Below are positions 37,146 to 49,911 of a DNA stretch of 64,000 nucleotides, piece after piece. Position 1 is the stretch's first letter. Every line of letters starts with the position of its first letter. Both the position numbers and the translations under genes were made by a program. The notes beneath the pieces were generated by a model. That model was not told where the DNA came from and did no database searches. It saw only the letters and a list, made by a program, of their open reading frames with translations. Source of the stretch: Aphelenchoides besseyi (taxonomy: Eukaryota > Nematoda > Chromadorea > Rhabditida > Aphelenchoididae); the NCBI GenBank assembly GCA_024699855.1, contig JAMPIQ010000002.1, positions 4,712,001 through 4,776,000 on the forward strand, read 5' to 3'.

Positions 37146-37493
37146 CGGACGCGCAAAATAGAATTCGATTTACAATGCCAATTAGAGAGTGAGGTCAAAC
37201 ACGACCTCTAACTTGAGTAGTGAGTCCGTCGCTCGCATATCCAAAAGAAAGCAAATGGAATTGAAGGGACGACGAGGCCATTCGTCGCGCGTATGCGGAG
37301 ATCTTGAGCTAATGACGAAACAACGGAAACCACAAAAACGGAATCCCAATAAACAAAAAGAGAGCCAAACGAGTCAAAAGATGGCAGCTGCCGCCTAAGC
37401 TGAACATCAAAAGATGTTGGGAATACGCGCGAAGCGGTTTTGTGGGAATGGAAGCGAAAATTGTCTTAAATCATTTAGCGCCCTTAAGGCGTA

Positions 37494-38771
37494 CTACTTC
37501 AAATCTTGCAATTGATATTTACTTGAAATGTTTTAGCGAAAATCTTGAGAACTTACGTGTCTCCGGTACCCAACGATTCCGATCCATTGGATTGAGCGTT
37601 CACGAGGTTAAAGTCCAGAACTGGACAATTATTAGCCACAGGCACCAGCGCCCGTTGGGGCGTTGAATGGTTAACTCCCGTTGTGTCGTCTAAAGTCAAA
37701 ACATTAGGTCCATAGATATAATGTCATAGATTCTTTTCGATTTTTGAGCACAAGAATGAAAAACAATTGGTTTACTCGTCTGCAAAAGCAGCTTCTTAGA
37801 TTCAACGATGAGCGACGAGAAAATGTTCTTTTAACGTAAAAGCAAGATGAATGAGGCCGAGTAGTGAAGAACCGAAGACAAGACGGACAGAAGCGCACGA
37901 GGAAATTTAATCTCTAAAACAAAACTCCACAACGGCACTTCTCTCGTGCATCAACGAAGCCGTCGCCCTTTTTAAGAATTCTCGTTGAAAGGCGTGAATG
38001 AATGTCCCACGTTCTTCAGTAGGTTGTGGCAAAAAGTTTGCGCAGAGAAGCGAAAAGATGGACGAGACGAATGGAAAGGCATATTGGAAATTAGCAGCAA
38101 TTCACCCAATCGTTTCTACGACACTCACTTCGTTGGTTTTCATTGTCGACAGAGAACTTGAGTCGCTCATTCTTGGCCTGTTGAACTGCGATTTGCCGTA
38201 GTGTTTGAAAACGATTCGGTTCCAAACACGAGTGTCGAACCGTTGGATTAGCTCTCCATTGCACGGTAGTTGGCGGAGAAAATGGACGAGTTGGATGAGA
38301 AACGGGTGGGAAATTGACTTCGGAAATTGTTTTGCGCGTGTATCGGGGATTATTGGGCATCGGATGACGAGCGGAGATGATAGTCGCATTATCATAATCG
38401 GCCGTTTGATCGTTAACACCCGTTAAATTGCCGTAACAACTTTGATTCATGAGCATCGAAGAATGCGGGATGTCGTCATAGGGTATGTTGAAATTCTGAT
38501 TGCATGTTCGTTTCTCCGTCCGACAAGAATGAACGTTGGGAGTCGATCCGAACCGTCGGCTTTGTTGTTTGTAATCAATGCAAAGACTCGAGTTTGATTG
38601 ATCGGGATCTTTGGGCGGAAGACCAACATTCATCAGACGTTTTTTTGACTTCGATGTCAAACGACGAAAACACTCCATGAACGTCGTTCCATTCAGTCCG
38701 CTTCTAGCAGGAATAATAATTGCAGACGATGATTTGGACGGTTTAAGACCGTACGGGCCAGTGGATGTCAT
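37494..38771 (-). CDS. Unrecognised polar protein (3' end uncertain)
   Basis: Exon 1 runs from ATG at 38771 (MTSTGPYGLKPSKSSSAIII) to a donor near 38118. A 430-nt intron leads to an exon at about 37690-37559 (DDTTGVNHSTPQRALVPVAN then LDFNLVNAQSNGSESLGTGD) whose phase matches. The simplest end is a 35-nt intron into KYQLQDLK and stop at 37494, but another acceptor near 37400 opens a longer frame. The protein is basic and rich in Ser, Asn, Pro and Arg, with no signal peptide or domain I know. If exon 1 is not spliced it ends at 38091 (226 residues). Confidence 0.55.
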
Positions 38772-39484
38772 TTTTCAAGTGCTAAAGCAAACGGAGGTTT
38801 ATAGCGAATAACCGGATTGTTATCACGCAACACACGACTCGATAAGTCGATTTGCAAAAAAGAGGCACATCTATAAGTCAAAGTATATCTTCTATTTTCT
38901 TTCGTATTGCGTATCAAATAACCGCGAGGCCAACAAGATTCATCCGGTCAAATGCAAACAACAGATAGCTGAAAGAAGTGAACAACCTCCCCTGACAGGC
39001 CTAACCGTCTTGTAAGCTCCGGTTCGAATGCTTATTGGAAAAACTATTTGGTTTAATTTATGAAAACGAGTTGGTCGCAATCGAAATGAGCATGACGTCC
39101 AATTGCTGAGAGGATAAACGTGTTGCTATGCGAGCGAAGTTCAACGAAAAGGTCAATTCTCATAGCCATCTGTCCAACCACTTGATTGAGGACAGGGTCA
39201 CACTGCGCCTCGACTTTTGGTAAATAAAAGCAGCGGTGGAAAGGTGAAGAGCGAACACGAGCTCCGAATTCCCAAAATTCTGCGGGAACGCCTCTCTTTG
39301 ACTCAGAAATGCCGGCGGACAGCATTTGAATCGCTTTTGCATGGAAAGGCGTGCAATTGAATTGGAAAGTTGCGACGACAGCGATCGAGCAGAACCAACA
39401 ACAAAAAGTACTCACTAATTTGAGCCTTTTAGTCAACTGAATGATTTCGAGTTTCGAATCAAAAGCTTGTCATTCTTCTACAAT
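38772..39484. other. Intergenic stretch
   Basis: A 127-codon minus-strand frame (39053-39436) is present without domain or splice support. Nothing convincing is seen. Confidence 0.35.
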
Positions 39485-39967
39485 TCAGAAATCAAACCGA
39501 CCGTGAAAGACGTCGTTCACATTTTCCTCGTAGTGACTGCAACGTTTACATGATCGACCATCCTCGTACATTGGAGTCATTATCACCGATTCGTCTTCAT
39601 CGTTGACGATCGGCTGTGCACTCTTTCTGGGAAACAGTCTCGACCACCAAACTGATTTACCCGGCGTAGTTCTGATCTTTGAGTTCTTTGAAACTGAAGA
39701 ATAAGCTCATCAAGTCTAACAACAAAATTTGATTGGAAAACATCGGCAAAACAAGTCATTTTAATTGAAAACGTAGTCAAAAAGGAGAATGAACTTACTG
39801 CGTGGTGTTGGTGCCATTTCGTGTAATACGTGAATATTGTTCCAACAAACGATGAGCGGCAAGTCGCCTAAAACGAACGCACCGCTCAAACAAGTGAATT
39901 TGGCGTTCGGTTTGAGATTCGTCCATTCGACGTCGAAGTTAGTCAAATGGAATGAATGTCTTGTCAT
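39485..39967 (-). CDS. Small two-exon protein, family unknown
   Basis: Exons 39967-39799 and 39693-39485 join in phase 1 to give exactly 125 residues. It starts MTRHSFHLTNFDVEWTNLKP, has a hydrophobic middle (LSGAFVLGDLPLIVCWNNIH) that reads more like a folded beta-rich core than a membrane helix, then a basic stretch (GKSVWWSRLFPRKSAQPIVN) and an end with a CxxC-His motif (CKRCSHYEENVNDVFH). I do not recognise it. Confidence 0.6.
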
Positions 39968-40151
39968 TAGGTTAATTTCCGTTCCGAACCCAATTACCGG
40001 ACCGTAAACCGGATTTTTATGTCAATTAAACGTTCAGCAGTGGTATGGTTGAAATCAGGATTTTCTATTGATTTGCGATTCCCGACGGCAGCACGAGAAA
40101 ACGAAAACCGCGATTGACTTTCGATTGAAATCAACTTCCACTCTCGACTTC

Positions 40152-41546
40152 ATGTTCCGATCGATCTTTTTCGTGTTGTTGTATAGTGAGGTGAGTTGCA
40201 ACTTCATTGACTATATCACAATTCTTTTTTAGTTTGTCTTATCATCAGTTGAACATCGACCACGAGAAATCGAAACGGGACCTAATGGTAACATCGTGAT
40301 CAACTTGGGTGGCACTTCAGATCCCCGTCAATTTCAATTTCCGATATTTCGATTATTACGAGCGGTGGGTTTTGAGGGACTTGATTTGCTTACATTCACT
40401 TAGAAGGTACCAAATGAACCCCAAGCAGACGTTCAGAATCAGTTGACTAAACTGGCAGACGAATCGTCTACAACCAAACGACCGACTTCACTTCCATACG
40501 TCAATGTCGATATATCAACCGAGAATTACGATTACGAGAGCTTCGATCATACCGGGGAAGGAAAAGAGACAAAGAAAACAAGTGGACCCAAAATTCGAAA
40601 ACCAAAACGGGCAAAATCGAAACGTGTTTCACTCGTCGAATTCATCAAAGATCTAATCGAACCGTCGCAGTCGAAAACTCAACGTACCACAATAGAACCA
40701 CCACAAAACCCACAAGCCAAAGCCTTTGGTGCTCATGTGGTTCGACATCATCAAGGGCAAGTCTTGAAACCTTTGGCTCAAGCAAAAGCCGGTGTGAACG
40801 TTGATGCGTATGTAATGCGCCCTAAAAACCATCATGCCAAGTTGGGAACAATTCCACACATTTCTTCAGAACGCAAAAGCATCAATAGCGGATGCCAATC
40901 GTGGGATGAATTCGAAAAGATTTCATCCACACTTACTCCATTACATACACATGATGTCGATATTCAGGTAAGCAGTTTGAAGTTTGATTGACTTCATAAA
41001 CAGAAATTGAAGATTGAAAAGCGTTCACAACCATTAGAAAATTCGAATATCGGTGATGCTAAGTTGACTTCTGCGACTTTTGATCTGAAAAGCAAAGAGA
41101 ACCAAGTAAATGATCCCGAATTGCCGTTGCCCGAGTGTTACAGGAATCAACAGGGTTTTGTTTGTTGCAATCGAGTTCTTGAGGTGATTCGTTTCAATTT
41201 CTTCGTAATCCCCACCCGACTTTAAGGAATTGATTTATCGTACAAGCGACTATATGCTTAATGCCAATGTGAACAAGTGCAACAGCCAAATATTTTCACA
41301 GCTTTTAAAGGTAAAAAGCACATTTACTGTTCAACTAATGGTCCTTTTAAGAACATGGCCGAAAAGCAGTTTCAAACGGCATTTGAAATCATCGTGGCTA
41401 ATGGCGACTTCGTTTCGAAGGTCCGATTCAAGGACAATTTAATTTGCAAAACAGTCACCAATAACAAATTCGTGATCATTTACGCAACAAGCCAATTGTA
41501 CGAATTAGCTCCATACAACCGACGGGAACCTTTGACTAGCGTGTAA
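40152..41546 (+). CDS. Ground-like domain secreted protein (long form)
   Basis: Five or six exons give about 390 residues. A signal peptide (MFRSIFFVLLYSEFVLSS) spans the first intron. A long basic, proline- and lysine-rich middle (KIRKPKRAKSKRVSLVEFIK) precedes a C-terminal ground-like domain: CYRNQQGFVCCNRVLEELIY, then FQTAFEIIVANGDFVSKVRF, CKTVTNNKFVIIYATSQLYE. The spacing C...CC...C matches ground-like proteins, a nematode-specific hedgehog-related group expressed in epidermis and secreted. A 38-nt intron with an AAG acceptor interrupts the domain. AATAAA at 41559. Confidence 0.88.
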
Positions 41547-41646
41547 TAATTTCTATCCAATAAACAGTTTATTCTTGTACTCAACGCTTTGCAATTAAAT
41601 TATACGATCGATAAAAAAGTTTTGGAAGCTTAAAAGCTCGTCGATC

Positions 41647-42010
41647 TTATGGACTCCATGCAGTTGCATATTGACCGTCCTTCTCGATTTTGCACGACTT
41701 GCCATCTTTGAAATGTGTCTTGAAAGCGTAATCGTCCATGCTAACTATTGTTTCAAATTTTGATCCAAGTTTAGTCTCGGCCATTGATTGTATACTATCG
41801 GCACTACTGAGCAGATCGCCGCCGGTCATCGCTTCTTTCATTGCACTTTCGAGAGCCCGGTTACAGCACGTGAAACTGAAAAACAAATTAGAACGTGCGA
41901 GCCGAAAAACCGACTGCTTACCCGCTGTCATTGATGTAACAAGTATCGTCCTGAGCCCAACAACTCAAAGTGATCGAAACAAAAATGACGACAACAGTGT
42001 AGACGTGCAT
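41647..42010 (-). CDS. Short ground-like domain secreted protein, copy A
   Basis: Two exons give 105 residues. Signal peptide MHVYTVVVIFVSITLSCWA, then QDDTCYINDSGFTCCNRALE, ESAMKEAM, KFETIVSMDDYAFKTHFKDG and KSCKIEKDGQYATAWSP. It consists almost entirely of the ground-like domain, with the C, CC, C cysteines in place. It is a close paralogue of the next gene to the right and lies tail-to-tail with the long ground-like gene. Confidence 0.9.
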
Positions 42011-42934
42011 GTCGAGCAACTGGACAGATTAACGGATTGAAACGACTGATTTTAAACCGGGAACGAAGAGGAACAAATGGATAAGTGACCGGCTCGCTTA
42101 ATACGCTAATCAAAAAGCTCCTTAAGGATCGTGAGTCGACAACAAGAAGGCGGAGAGAATGCCACTCGTCGTTAAGATTCGAATCGGAATCACAAGAAAA
42201 CGAGATCGTCATTCGCCGCAACAAAAGTCATGGGCGTAAATTCATTCAAGTGTGCTGAAGACTCAAATTAGTCTGCTCATCATCTCAAGCCGGACAAATT
42301 TGCGTGAAATTAAAGATACGAGCAGATTGCTGAGGGCCCGCCACTACGGTAGAAGTTGTTTTGTTTGTTTTTTTATTGTTATGCATCAATGGTGAGTGTT
42401 TTGTAATTGGGATATGAGTGTAACGTAATGAAGACTACTGTTTTGCTGTAGAAAGTTTTTTCATATAAGACTTATATAATGGATAGGTCCTTATCCTTCC
42501 AACAGCTGTTAAGGTTTATACGATTATTTTACTTGTTCCTATTAGCGAAATGATGAGAGAACGAACAGCCGATAGTTTTAATTTCTATAACATCTAAACA
42601 CCTATCGCTCAGTAAAGAACTTGGAATTCACTGTTATTGTAGTTTCACGGTTAAAAGTCTAATTCGTATCTTAGTTGGAGTATTGGGAAATTTCTTTCGA
42701 TCATCAAGTTTGTTCAATCGCACGAGTGTCATTAAGCAAAATTGTTCACAATTTTCGTTATCTGTTTCATTGGCACATGTTTCGAGCGTTCATTCAATAC
42801 TCACTAGATCCTTTATTATTGCCGTTTCCTTGTACGTGTTTCATGAGTCTACCGTGAAAGTACCAGTTTATTCAAAAACAAAAGACATTGTATTGCACGA
42901 GAATTTGTCAATAAAAATAGTTTATAGGAAGTAA
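42011..42934. other. Spacer between the tandem ground-like genes
   Basis: AT-rich, no supported exon; presumably the promoter of copy A and the 3' UTR of copy B. Confidence 0.45.
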
Positions 42935-43435
42935 CTAAGGTTGCCATGCAGCTAAAAAGAAGATAATTAGCTTTGTTCGTCAGCAATCGCTTACCTGCGT
43001 ACTGGCCATTCTTCTCGATTTTGCACGACTTTCCGTCTTTGAAGTGCGTTTTCGATGAGAAATCGTCTGCAGAAACCACGACCTCAAATTTGTTACCAAA
43101 CATTCCTAAGAAGAAAACGTAAAACTCTTCAAAAAGTGGTTGATTATACCTTCGGCCATTCCTTGTATTGTGTCGGCAGTGCCGAGCAAATCGTTCGATC
43201 CCATAGCACTCTTCATTGCACTCTCCAGCTGTCGATTACAACAAGTGAAACCACCTAAAATGAAGTCCAGAATTCGAAGTATTAAAACAGAAAGTTTCTC
43301 GAAACGTTCGCTTCGAAAAGACTGAGAAAATAAGTCTTCTGAAAACTACAAACCGTCATTGATATAACAGGTGTCATCTTGAGCGAAAACAACGCTCGCA
43401 ACCAACAAACAAACCACAGCAGTTGATCGGATCAT
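42935..43435 (-). CDS. Short ground-like domain secreted protein, copy B
   Basis: Four exons give about 104 residues. Signal peptide MIRSTAVVCLLVASVVFA, then QDDTCYINDGGFTCCNRQLE, SAMKSAMGSNDLLGTADTIQ, FEVVVSADDFSSKTHFKDGK and SCKIEKNGQYAAAWQP. About two thirds identical to copy A, but it carries two introns that copy A lacks (inside EG/MFG and inside QYA/AAW). Same strand, about 0.9 kb apart, so a tandem duplication. Confidence 0.9.
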
Positions 43436-43598
43436 TTCGTATGCCGGATACCAACTAAACACAAACGATCAGTTTAAGTTTTCTGTTGGAAATCGCGGAT
43501 GATTCGAAGTCATTTTCGTGTTCGGGTCAACAGACGAGTCAATTTCTGCGTTTCGATTATTTCCGCCTTCAGTCGTTTTTGAGTATGAATTCCGATGG

Positions 43599-44092
43599 CT
43601 AACAACCAATTTGTTTCGGATTGTTGACGCGCGTTTTGGCGTTCAGCTTTTTGAATTCAGTCACGATGTTGCGCCGTTTCGCATCCACGCACTCGGTAAT
43701 TTCCGATTGGCGTGAAGTGAAAGGGAAAAGTCGCCAATAATTCGCTTCTGCATCGGCATATTGTTTCCTCCTCTTTCGTTTTGGGGATTCAAAAAACACG
43801 AAATGATCGATTGCCATCGAAATTGTTCCGTTCATCCGCTAAACAAACACGCTAAATGTCGCAGAAACGAACTATACGATTCGACAAGTACTATCGAACG
43901 CCTATAGTCAGTTTGGAAAAGAACAAAACGTAAAAGTGGGCATCCGACTTGTTTACAGTACTCATCGATCCTCAGGCTGCCAATAAAAGAACGATAAACA
44001 GATTTGATGGCGTACGGAACCCGCGTAAAAGCCCGCTGATCTGATCGCGGATAGATGTACGAATAAGACGGCGAGATGCGTCGTTTAATCAC
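43599..44092 (-). CDS. Possible small basic protein
   Basis: A two-exon model joins MIKRRISPSYSYIYPRSDQR ... EYCKQ to RMNGTISMAIDHFVFFESPK ... NPKQIGC across a 105-nt intron in phase 0, giving about 127 residues. There is a cluster of basic residues (SPKRKRRKQ). Splice sites are acceptable but no family is recognised, so this could be chance. Confidence 0.3.
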
Positions 44093-44916
44093 ATTCTGAG
44101 CATCATCGCGTGTTTATTAAACTCGAATTAGTAGCTGATATCGATGCTTCTTGTTGACAATCAGATAGTTGTGCTCATCCAAAAAACTGCAAATCCGCCT
44201 TCTCATTTACGCAACTCAACGCCCCTCAAATTGTCCAGCAATAGACGGAAACTCGTTTGGATTTGAAATGTGTAACGAGTTTTCGTTAAATGCCGTCTCC
44301 GTTTCCGTCGATTACTCAAGTTGCAAAGGACGAACACGTAGAGTGGACATGAAGATGAACATGAGATTTCTCGGACATCCCGCAACGTCTCTTTGATCAA
44401 TCAACCGAGAATGACACTCCGCAAATCTCGTTCTTCGTTTCTTTCTTTTGGTACTCAGTTGTTTTTTGAATTCGTGTTCACTTGTCTTCTTTTCGTTTGT
44501 AAATTCAAAACAAAAATCGTTTATGTGAGTTTAGAAGACCAGTTTTATAAACCAAATCGAAAAGTGCAACTACGAGGTTCGAATAGAGGGAAAGTAGACA
44601 GTCGATCATGAACGTTTTTACAAATCGCAACTTTGAACTACAAAATCACTCAAATGTACGGAGACCAAACAAATAAAACGCAAGAGAAACAAAAGGGAAC
44701 TACACATTCCACAATTTGGAACAATAGATCACCGAATTCAACCAAAAACATTTGGGGTTTAATAAAACGCTTCATTAAGGAAACAGTTTGTAGCTGCACA
44801 CCAATGTTTACGGCAAATACAGAGAAGATACTGTGAAAATTGTACAACATATTCATTTAGTCGATAAAATAGAAACGAACAACTGAAACGCGGATTACCG
44901 TCCAGCGGTCACAACT
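44093..44916. other. Gene-free stretch
   Basis: No supported exons. It contains the 3' flank of PP4R3 and likely the upstream region of the minus-strand candidate to its left. Confidence 0.4.
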
Positions 44917-47900
44917 TCAGCTTTTAGAACCATTTGAATTCGTTGAGTCCTCTTCTTCCTCGTCATCCAACGGATAATCGACCAAACTATTGAATCCCTG
45001 AAGGGTGATCATAGAGTTTTTATCGATGTTGTTTCATACCTTTAAAAGTATTGGCTTTTCAAACTCCAACTCTGTACTGGATGTCGATTCGGCGGTTGAT
45101 GGCGGTCCGTTGGTTGTGGAAACACTGCGACTTTGGTTGAAAAGAGCTCGTTTCATAAACGCTGCGTTTGGACTTAACGACGATAATCTAGTACGTTTAA
45201 ACTCCGGTTCATGATCATCTTCGGTTATTGTTGTTAAATTAATCGAACTAAACGAAGAGGTAGCCAATGGACTTATTGAAGTGGAAGGAGAGCTTTGTGC
45301 AGTGCCAAATTGCATGGCTGGAATCGTGATTTCCGAACTATCATCATCGTTTTGTTGTGGTGGAGGTGTCGATGCACTTTCTGGTCGTTCACTCATTTTG
45401 ATTACAATCTTTCGTAGAGGATTTGAACCCGAAATACTCGGACTGAGATTTCCACCAAAAATGCTTCCCACACCGTCATCCTCCGTATTGACTGAAAGTA
45501 TATTCAGAAATAAATTTAAGATTACCCAATTGAAACTAACGTTTTCTTTTGGCAACAGAAGGGTACATCGGTTCAACGGCCATCTTTCTTTGAGGAAGTT
45601 TTCGTTCGGGAATGTTTTCAGCTTCGCCGGGCTAAAAATTCATATTAGTGGATGTGTTGGATCACATTGATTACTTCGAGTTCATCCTCCTCTTCGTCCT
45701 CATTAAAGAAAAGCTCATCGTTATCGTAATCTCTTTCTTTCATCCATTGTGAACTGAACAGTAAACGTTTTGGGTCATCGGATGTAGAGGAAGAAGACAA
45801 TTCTGATGTATCAGACTTGCAGTTGTCCATGGCATCAACTCGGGCCTTCATTAAAGTGAACAGTTTGGTGTACGTGACATCCTTTAGTGCGGTATTGTAA
45901 TATGTTCGAAGTACATGTACGATCAAAGACACGATGTTAAACTGAAATAAACAGAAAGTCAATAAAGATGAAGGGGAAAACATACATGATTCATAAAATC
46001 AAACAATTCGAGAATTGCTGAGTTCATCAAATTGTATCGATCTGAATTGGCGACGAAACACTCGATCACCGGATCTAATGATCGATTCTCTACGATGTAA
46101 CGATTGTACTGCTCATCCTTCTGTTGAACTATACGACGAAAAACGCGTAGTGCAGCTAGAAGCATCAACTTGTGATTACGTTTTTCGATTAACCCTACAC
46201 AAAGCCATAAAATGATGTTGACTCTTCAGATGAACACCCAAAACAGCGAGAAGGTTCTTTTGGATCACGACGTTTCGCATTGATTGAACGTGATTTTCGA
46301 CGCAGAAGCTGGTGAGCTCCATAATCAACGCCATTTGATTCGCTTTGAAGTAGTCATCTGAAGATTATTTGTCTGGTCAATTTAACGTAAAGCCTCAACT
46401 AACCACGCACAAGATTGCCGTTCTTTACGTTGTCGAAAAGCGGTTTCACTAGTGTGTCAATGATTCGGTTATAAAACATGGAGAAGAAGTCGAGTTTCTC
46501 GGCCTTCGATCCCGTTGTTTTTTCTAACAGCGATCGCGGCGACGGTCGACCAAGTGATGTCATGGTGGAAACGTTGTCTGAGTCTAACAAGCTCTTGATA
46601 AGCATGGAGATGTTGTTTGCCATGCTTAACTCTGGATCCTTGTCGAGCATAATAAGCTTGACAATCTTATTAAACAACACATCATCCTAAAAGATGGGTT
46701 AGTTGTTACAACTTTTCGCGCCACTCACTGGTCTGTCTTCCGGTACATTCCTTGCCTGTCGAAGCAAAAAGTCTCGCATGAACAAGGAGTTGTAATCGAT
46801 AATCATTGCGACGATTTCGATTGCCGAATTCCGAGTTGATGGTGAACCACTGGATATGCACAGATCGATGGCGGAAAGCATATCATTGGTGAGAATCGTT
46901 TTGAAGAATTGTTCTCGACCGGACGCTGCTGAACTTTGAAGTGAGTGAACGAATGAGCAAAATTCGCGGAGAAATTGAGTTAAATCACGTCGTCTTCGCA
47001 TGTCAAGATCTGGAGTTTTCAGCTCGTCGAACAGTCGTTTCATCAGTTCTTTGTCACTCTAAACATTAAAATAAGCTCATTTGTGTATTAACACATACGA
47101 TAAGCTGATTGACGATTTCCGCTCTTGAGAAGAACAAGTGGCTACTTAGACACGTTAGAAGATTTTCTTCGAAAAGTGATGGAGCCGGAAGACAAACGTC
47201 CTAAACACCATTCAAGTTACGCTCAATTTTGTTCGCAAACCTGAACGTATTGAACACGATAAGTCAACTGGATTTTGCTTTTCAATTCGTCGCTTTTGAT
47301 TGGAAGAACTTCTTTGAAACGAGATTTTTCGAACAGAAATTCGCGATGACGTTTGGGCTCAGCAGAAGTGGGATCATATTCGAGCATTCCAACGACGTCA
47401 CTAAACAAGTTCAAGATTCGGAAATCAAATCAATGAACGTTCACATACCGAAAGTACTTTTCATTCAACAGCTCGTTCAACATCACGTTCGTGTTCAATA
47501 GAAACATGTTCTTGGCGATCGAGTAAAACAACGGCAAATTCGTGTGTTCGACTTCTTCGCATTGACGAAAAACTTCTGTTAAACGCGCCAAATAACTGTA
47601 ATCAACGATAAAGACGCATACAAAGTATGTTTACTTTTGTTGTTGAAGTGCGTTTGCCATCTTTTCGCGTGCAGAAGGATTTCCCATGTTGTTGGAAATT
47701 ATTTGTTCGATATCGTTGATGTTATTCACATTGCAAGGAGGAAGAGATACGGAAGGTCCCAAGCCGGTAGAGCCGTTCGAGTTGCTGGAATCGCTTTGCT
47801 GATCGTCGACATCCGCTTCGTCGTCAATGATGTCCGGATCACGACCTTGGATTTGACAAATCTTGTCCCAAATCGCCGCGCATCCCGACTTTTCTTGAAA

Positions 47901-48607
47901 ACTAAGAGCCAAATCACAAGTCTCCGATTCGGACCACACAATCAAAGTTCCTTGTTGTCGTTGATAGACGGTATCCCTAAGCACTGGTGACTCAAGTACA
48001 TTTGCTTCTAAAACAATAGAAAACAAAGTTTAAAAATCGAGACTAACCGTTCGATTCCAGACGTACAATCAAACACCAATTCGATGTGTTCTCCGGGACC
48101 TGAACACAAACAACATGTCCAGTGCCACGATCATCCCTGAAAATCCGCAGTTGACTCGAATTCAATTTGAAAGATGTACCATGTCCTTTGATCGCACAAA
48201 ATGTAAAGTTTAACGCGATTGGCACTGCTCTGAAATCGAATGTCAAGAAAATAACGTCAGAAACAGAAACAAACCCTCAGAATTGGGATTTGATTCAAAC
48301 GTTCTTCACTCACGTTGGTTGGTCGTTGAACACCGGGATCATCTGGTACATCTGATTTTTCCGTCGATCCGCCGAGATTCTCAATCAATTCTTCGGACGA
48401 GTCGTTTGTGGTGGTTAATTTGGGACCATCAGAAGTGTGCTGACCATTCAGTTGGCGAGACGACGAGTTCGACGGATCGTCGACGCTAATCGATACGCTT
48501 TCTACGAGCACTTTTGTCGTTCGTTGAGTTTGCTTCCCATCGGTAGTTTGCACATCACGCACAGCCATCTGAGTGATTTGAACTTCGGAACGTTCGGTCA
48601 ACGACAT
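44917..48607 (-). CDS. smk-1: Protein phosphatase 4 regulatory subunit 3 (SMEK/SMK-1)
   Basis: About 13 exons code for roughly 1,000 residues. After a disordered N-terminal extension of about 105 residues comes the EVH1-like domain ([20 protein letters not shown] then [33 protein letters not shown]). The armadillo-like SMEK region follows ([113 protein letters not shown]). The tail is acidic and ends near [19 protein letters not shown]4R3 brings the phosphatase PP4c to FxxP substrates; worm SMK-1 is a DAF-16 cofactor. The N-terminal extension is not in vertebrate SMEKs. Confidence 0.95.
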
Positions 48608-49008
48608 AGGAATGAACGAATAGAAGAAACGGTCTTTTTGTTTTTTAACACACGTTCATCATCAGAACCAAAAGGAGTTGAGGAACGAAAATAAAACTGC
48701 GATTAAAACAATACGTTCAGACCGAAATTCAATTCACAAATTAGCGAACTTGGCGCCAGAATAAATAATGTTCGGAACTAATAATCAGCCGCTTGTTTTT
48801 TCTCCAACCAACCAGGAGGTCATTTGGGCGCTAAGGAGTGCAGATAGTCGTTCCAGAAACATCACTCACTTTGGCATTTCGTTGCATCTCACGAGTCTTA
48901 TTTGTGATGCGTATTACAAAATCCGAGTGATTCACTTCTCTCTTTTAAAGACTCCCGGTGTCGATTGTCAACTCAACGTGTCATTGTCGTTCGTTGTGAT
49001 CGTACGAA
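48608..49008. promoter_or_regulatory. Divergent promoter between PP4R3 and CHMP5
   Basis: 401 bp separate the two start codons. An open plus-strand frame from 48768 runs into the CHMP5 region in another frame and is not supported as coding. Confidence 0.5.
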
Positions 49009-49911
49009 ATGCGTCGTATGTTCGGATCCGCCAAACCCAAAGAACCGCCGCCAAATCTCAGCGATGCCATCGCCAACATCGATGCTCGAGGCGAGACAAT
49101 CGAAAAGAAGATTGCCAAATTGGATGCCGATTTGGTGAAACTCAAAGATCAAATGAAGAAGATGCGCGAAGGTCCGTCAAAGAATATGGTTAAGCAAAAG
49201 GCTTTAAGGTGATTTTTTGTTCATAAACTTTAATTTATTGATTTAGAATCTTGAAACAAAAACGACAATACGAGAATCAACGCGGTCAATTGGACACTCA
49301 ATCCTTCAACGTGAGTTGAACTGTTCGTCAAAATGAGAACCGAGTTTTAGATGGAACAATCGAACTTTGCCATTCAAGGAATGAAAGACAATCAAGTAGG
49401 CGGACGACCGAGTTTCACTTGACAAGTTTGTTTTCAGATGACTGTTGCGGCAATGCAACAAGGTTTGAAGACGATGCAAAAGGAGTACAAGAAGATGAAC
49501 ATCGACAAGATCGATACGCTTCAAGACGAAATGGAGGATATGTTGGAAATGAACAACGAAATTCAAGACGCTCTTTCTCGTCAATACGACACTCCAGATG
49601 TATGTTGAGTTTTTTGTCATTTCAATTTGTTTTTTCTTTTAGATCGATGAAGCTGATCTTGAAGCAGAATTGGAGGCCTTGGGCGATGAATTTGGTTTGT
49701 TCATTTTGTTACTTCTTAGTTAGAATGTTCATTTAGATCTTGAAGACAACTCTTATTTGGACGAAGCCATCAACGCTCCGAATATCCCTTCGAGCACGCC
49801 ATCTGTAAGCTGCGATTATTTGTTCACATTTTATTGTTGGAATTCTAGGCCTCGAAGACAGAACAAGGAATCGCAGTGGATGAATTCGGATTACCCAAAC
49901 TTCCAGCGTAA
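49009..49911 (+). CDS. vps-60: CHMP5/Vps60, ESCRT-III subunit
   Basis: Six or more exons give about 220 residues, the family length. It starts [20 protein letters not shown], continues [20 protein letters not shown], the highly conserved [28 protein letters not shown]-type helix ([20 protein letters not shown]), [20 protein letters not shown], and ends with [27 protein letters not shown] and [11 protein letters not shown]. The basic N-terminal helices and acidic C-terminal tail are typical of ESCRT-III. Vps60/CHMP5 acts late in multivesicular-body formation with LIP5/Vta1. AATAAA at 50073. Confidence 0.96.

Noticed and set aside
39000..39050. A GGTTCGAAT box that could be a tRNA T-loop.
   Set aside because: No acceptor stem, D-arm or anticodon arm can be folded around it. 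No convincing tRNA gene was found anywhere in the window.
48768..49193. 141-codon ORF (MFGTNNQPLVFSPTNQ...) upstream of and overlapping CHMP5.
   Set aside because: Its second half is an out-of-frame reading of the CHMP5 first exon, and the first half has no independent support.
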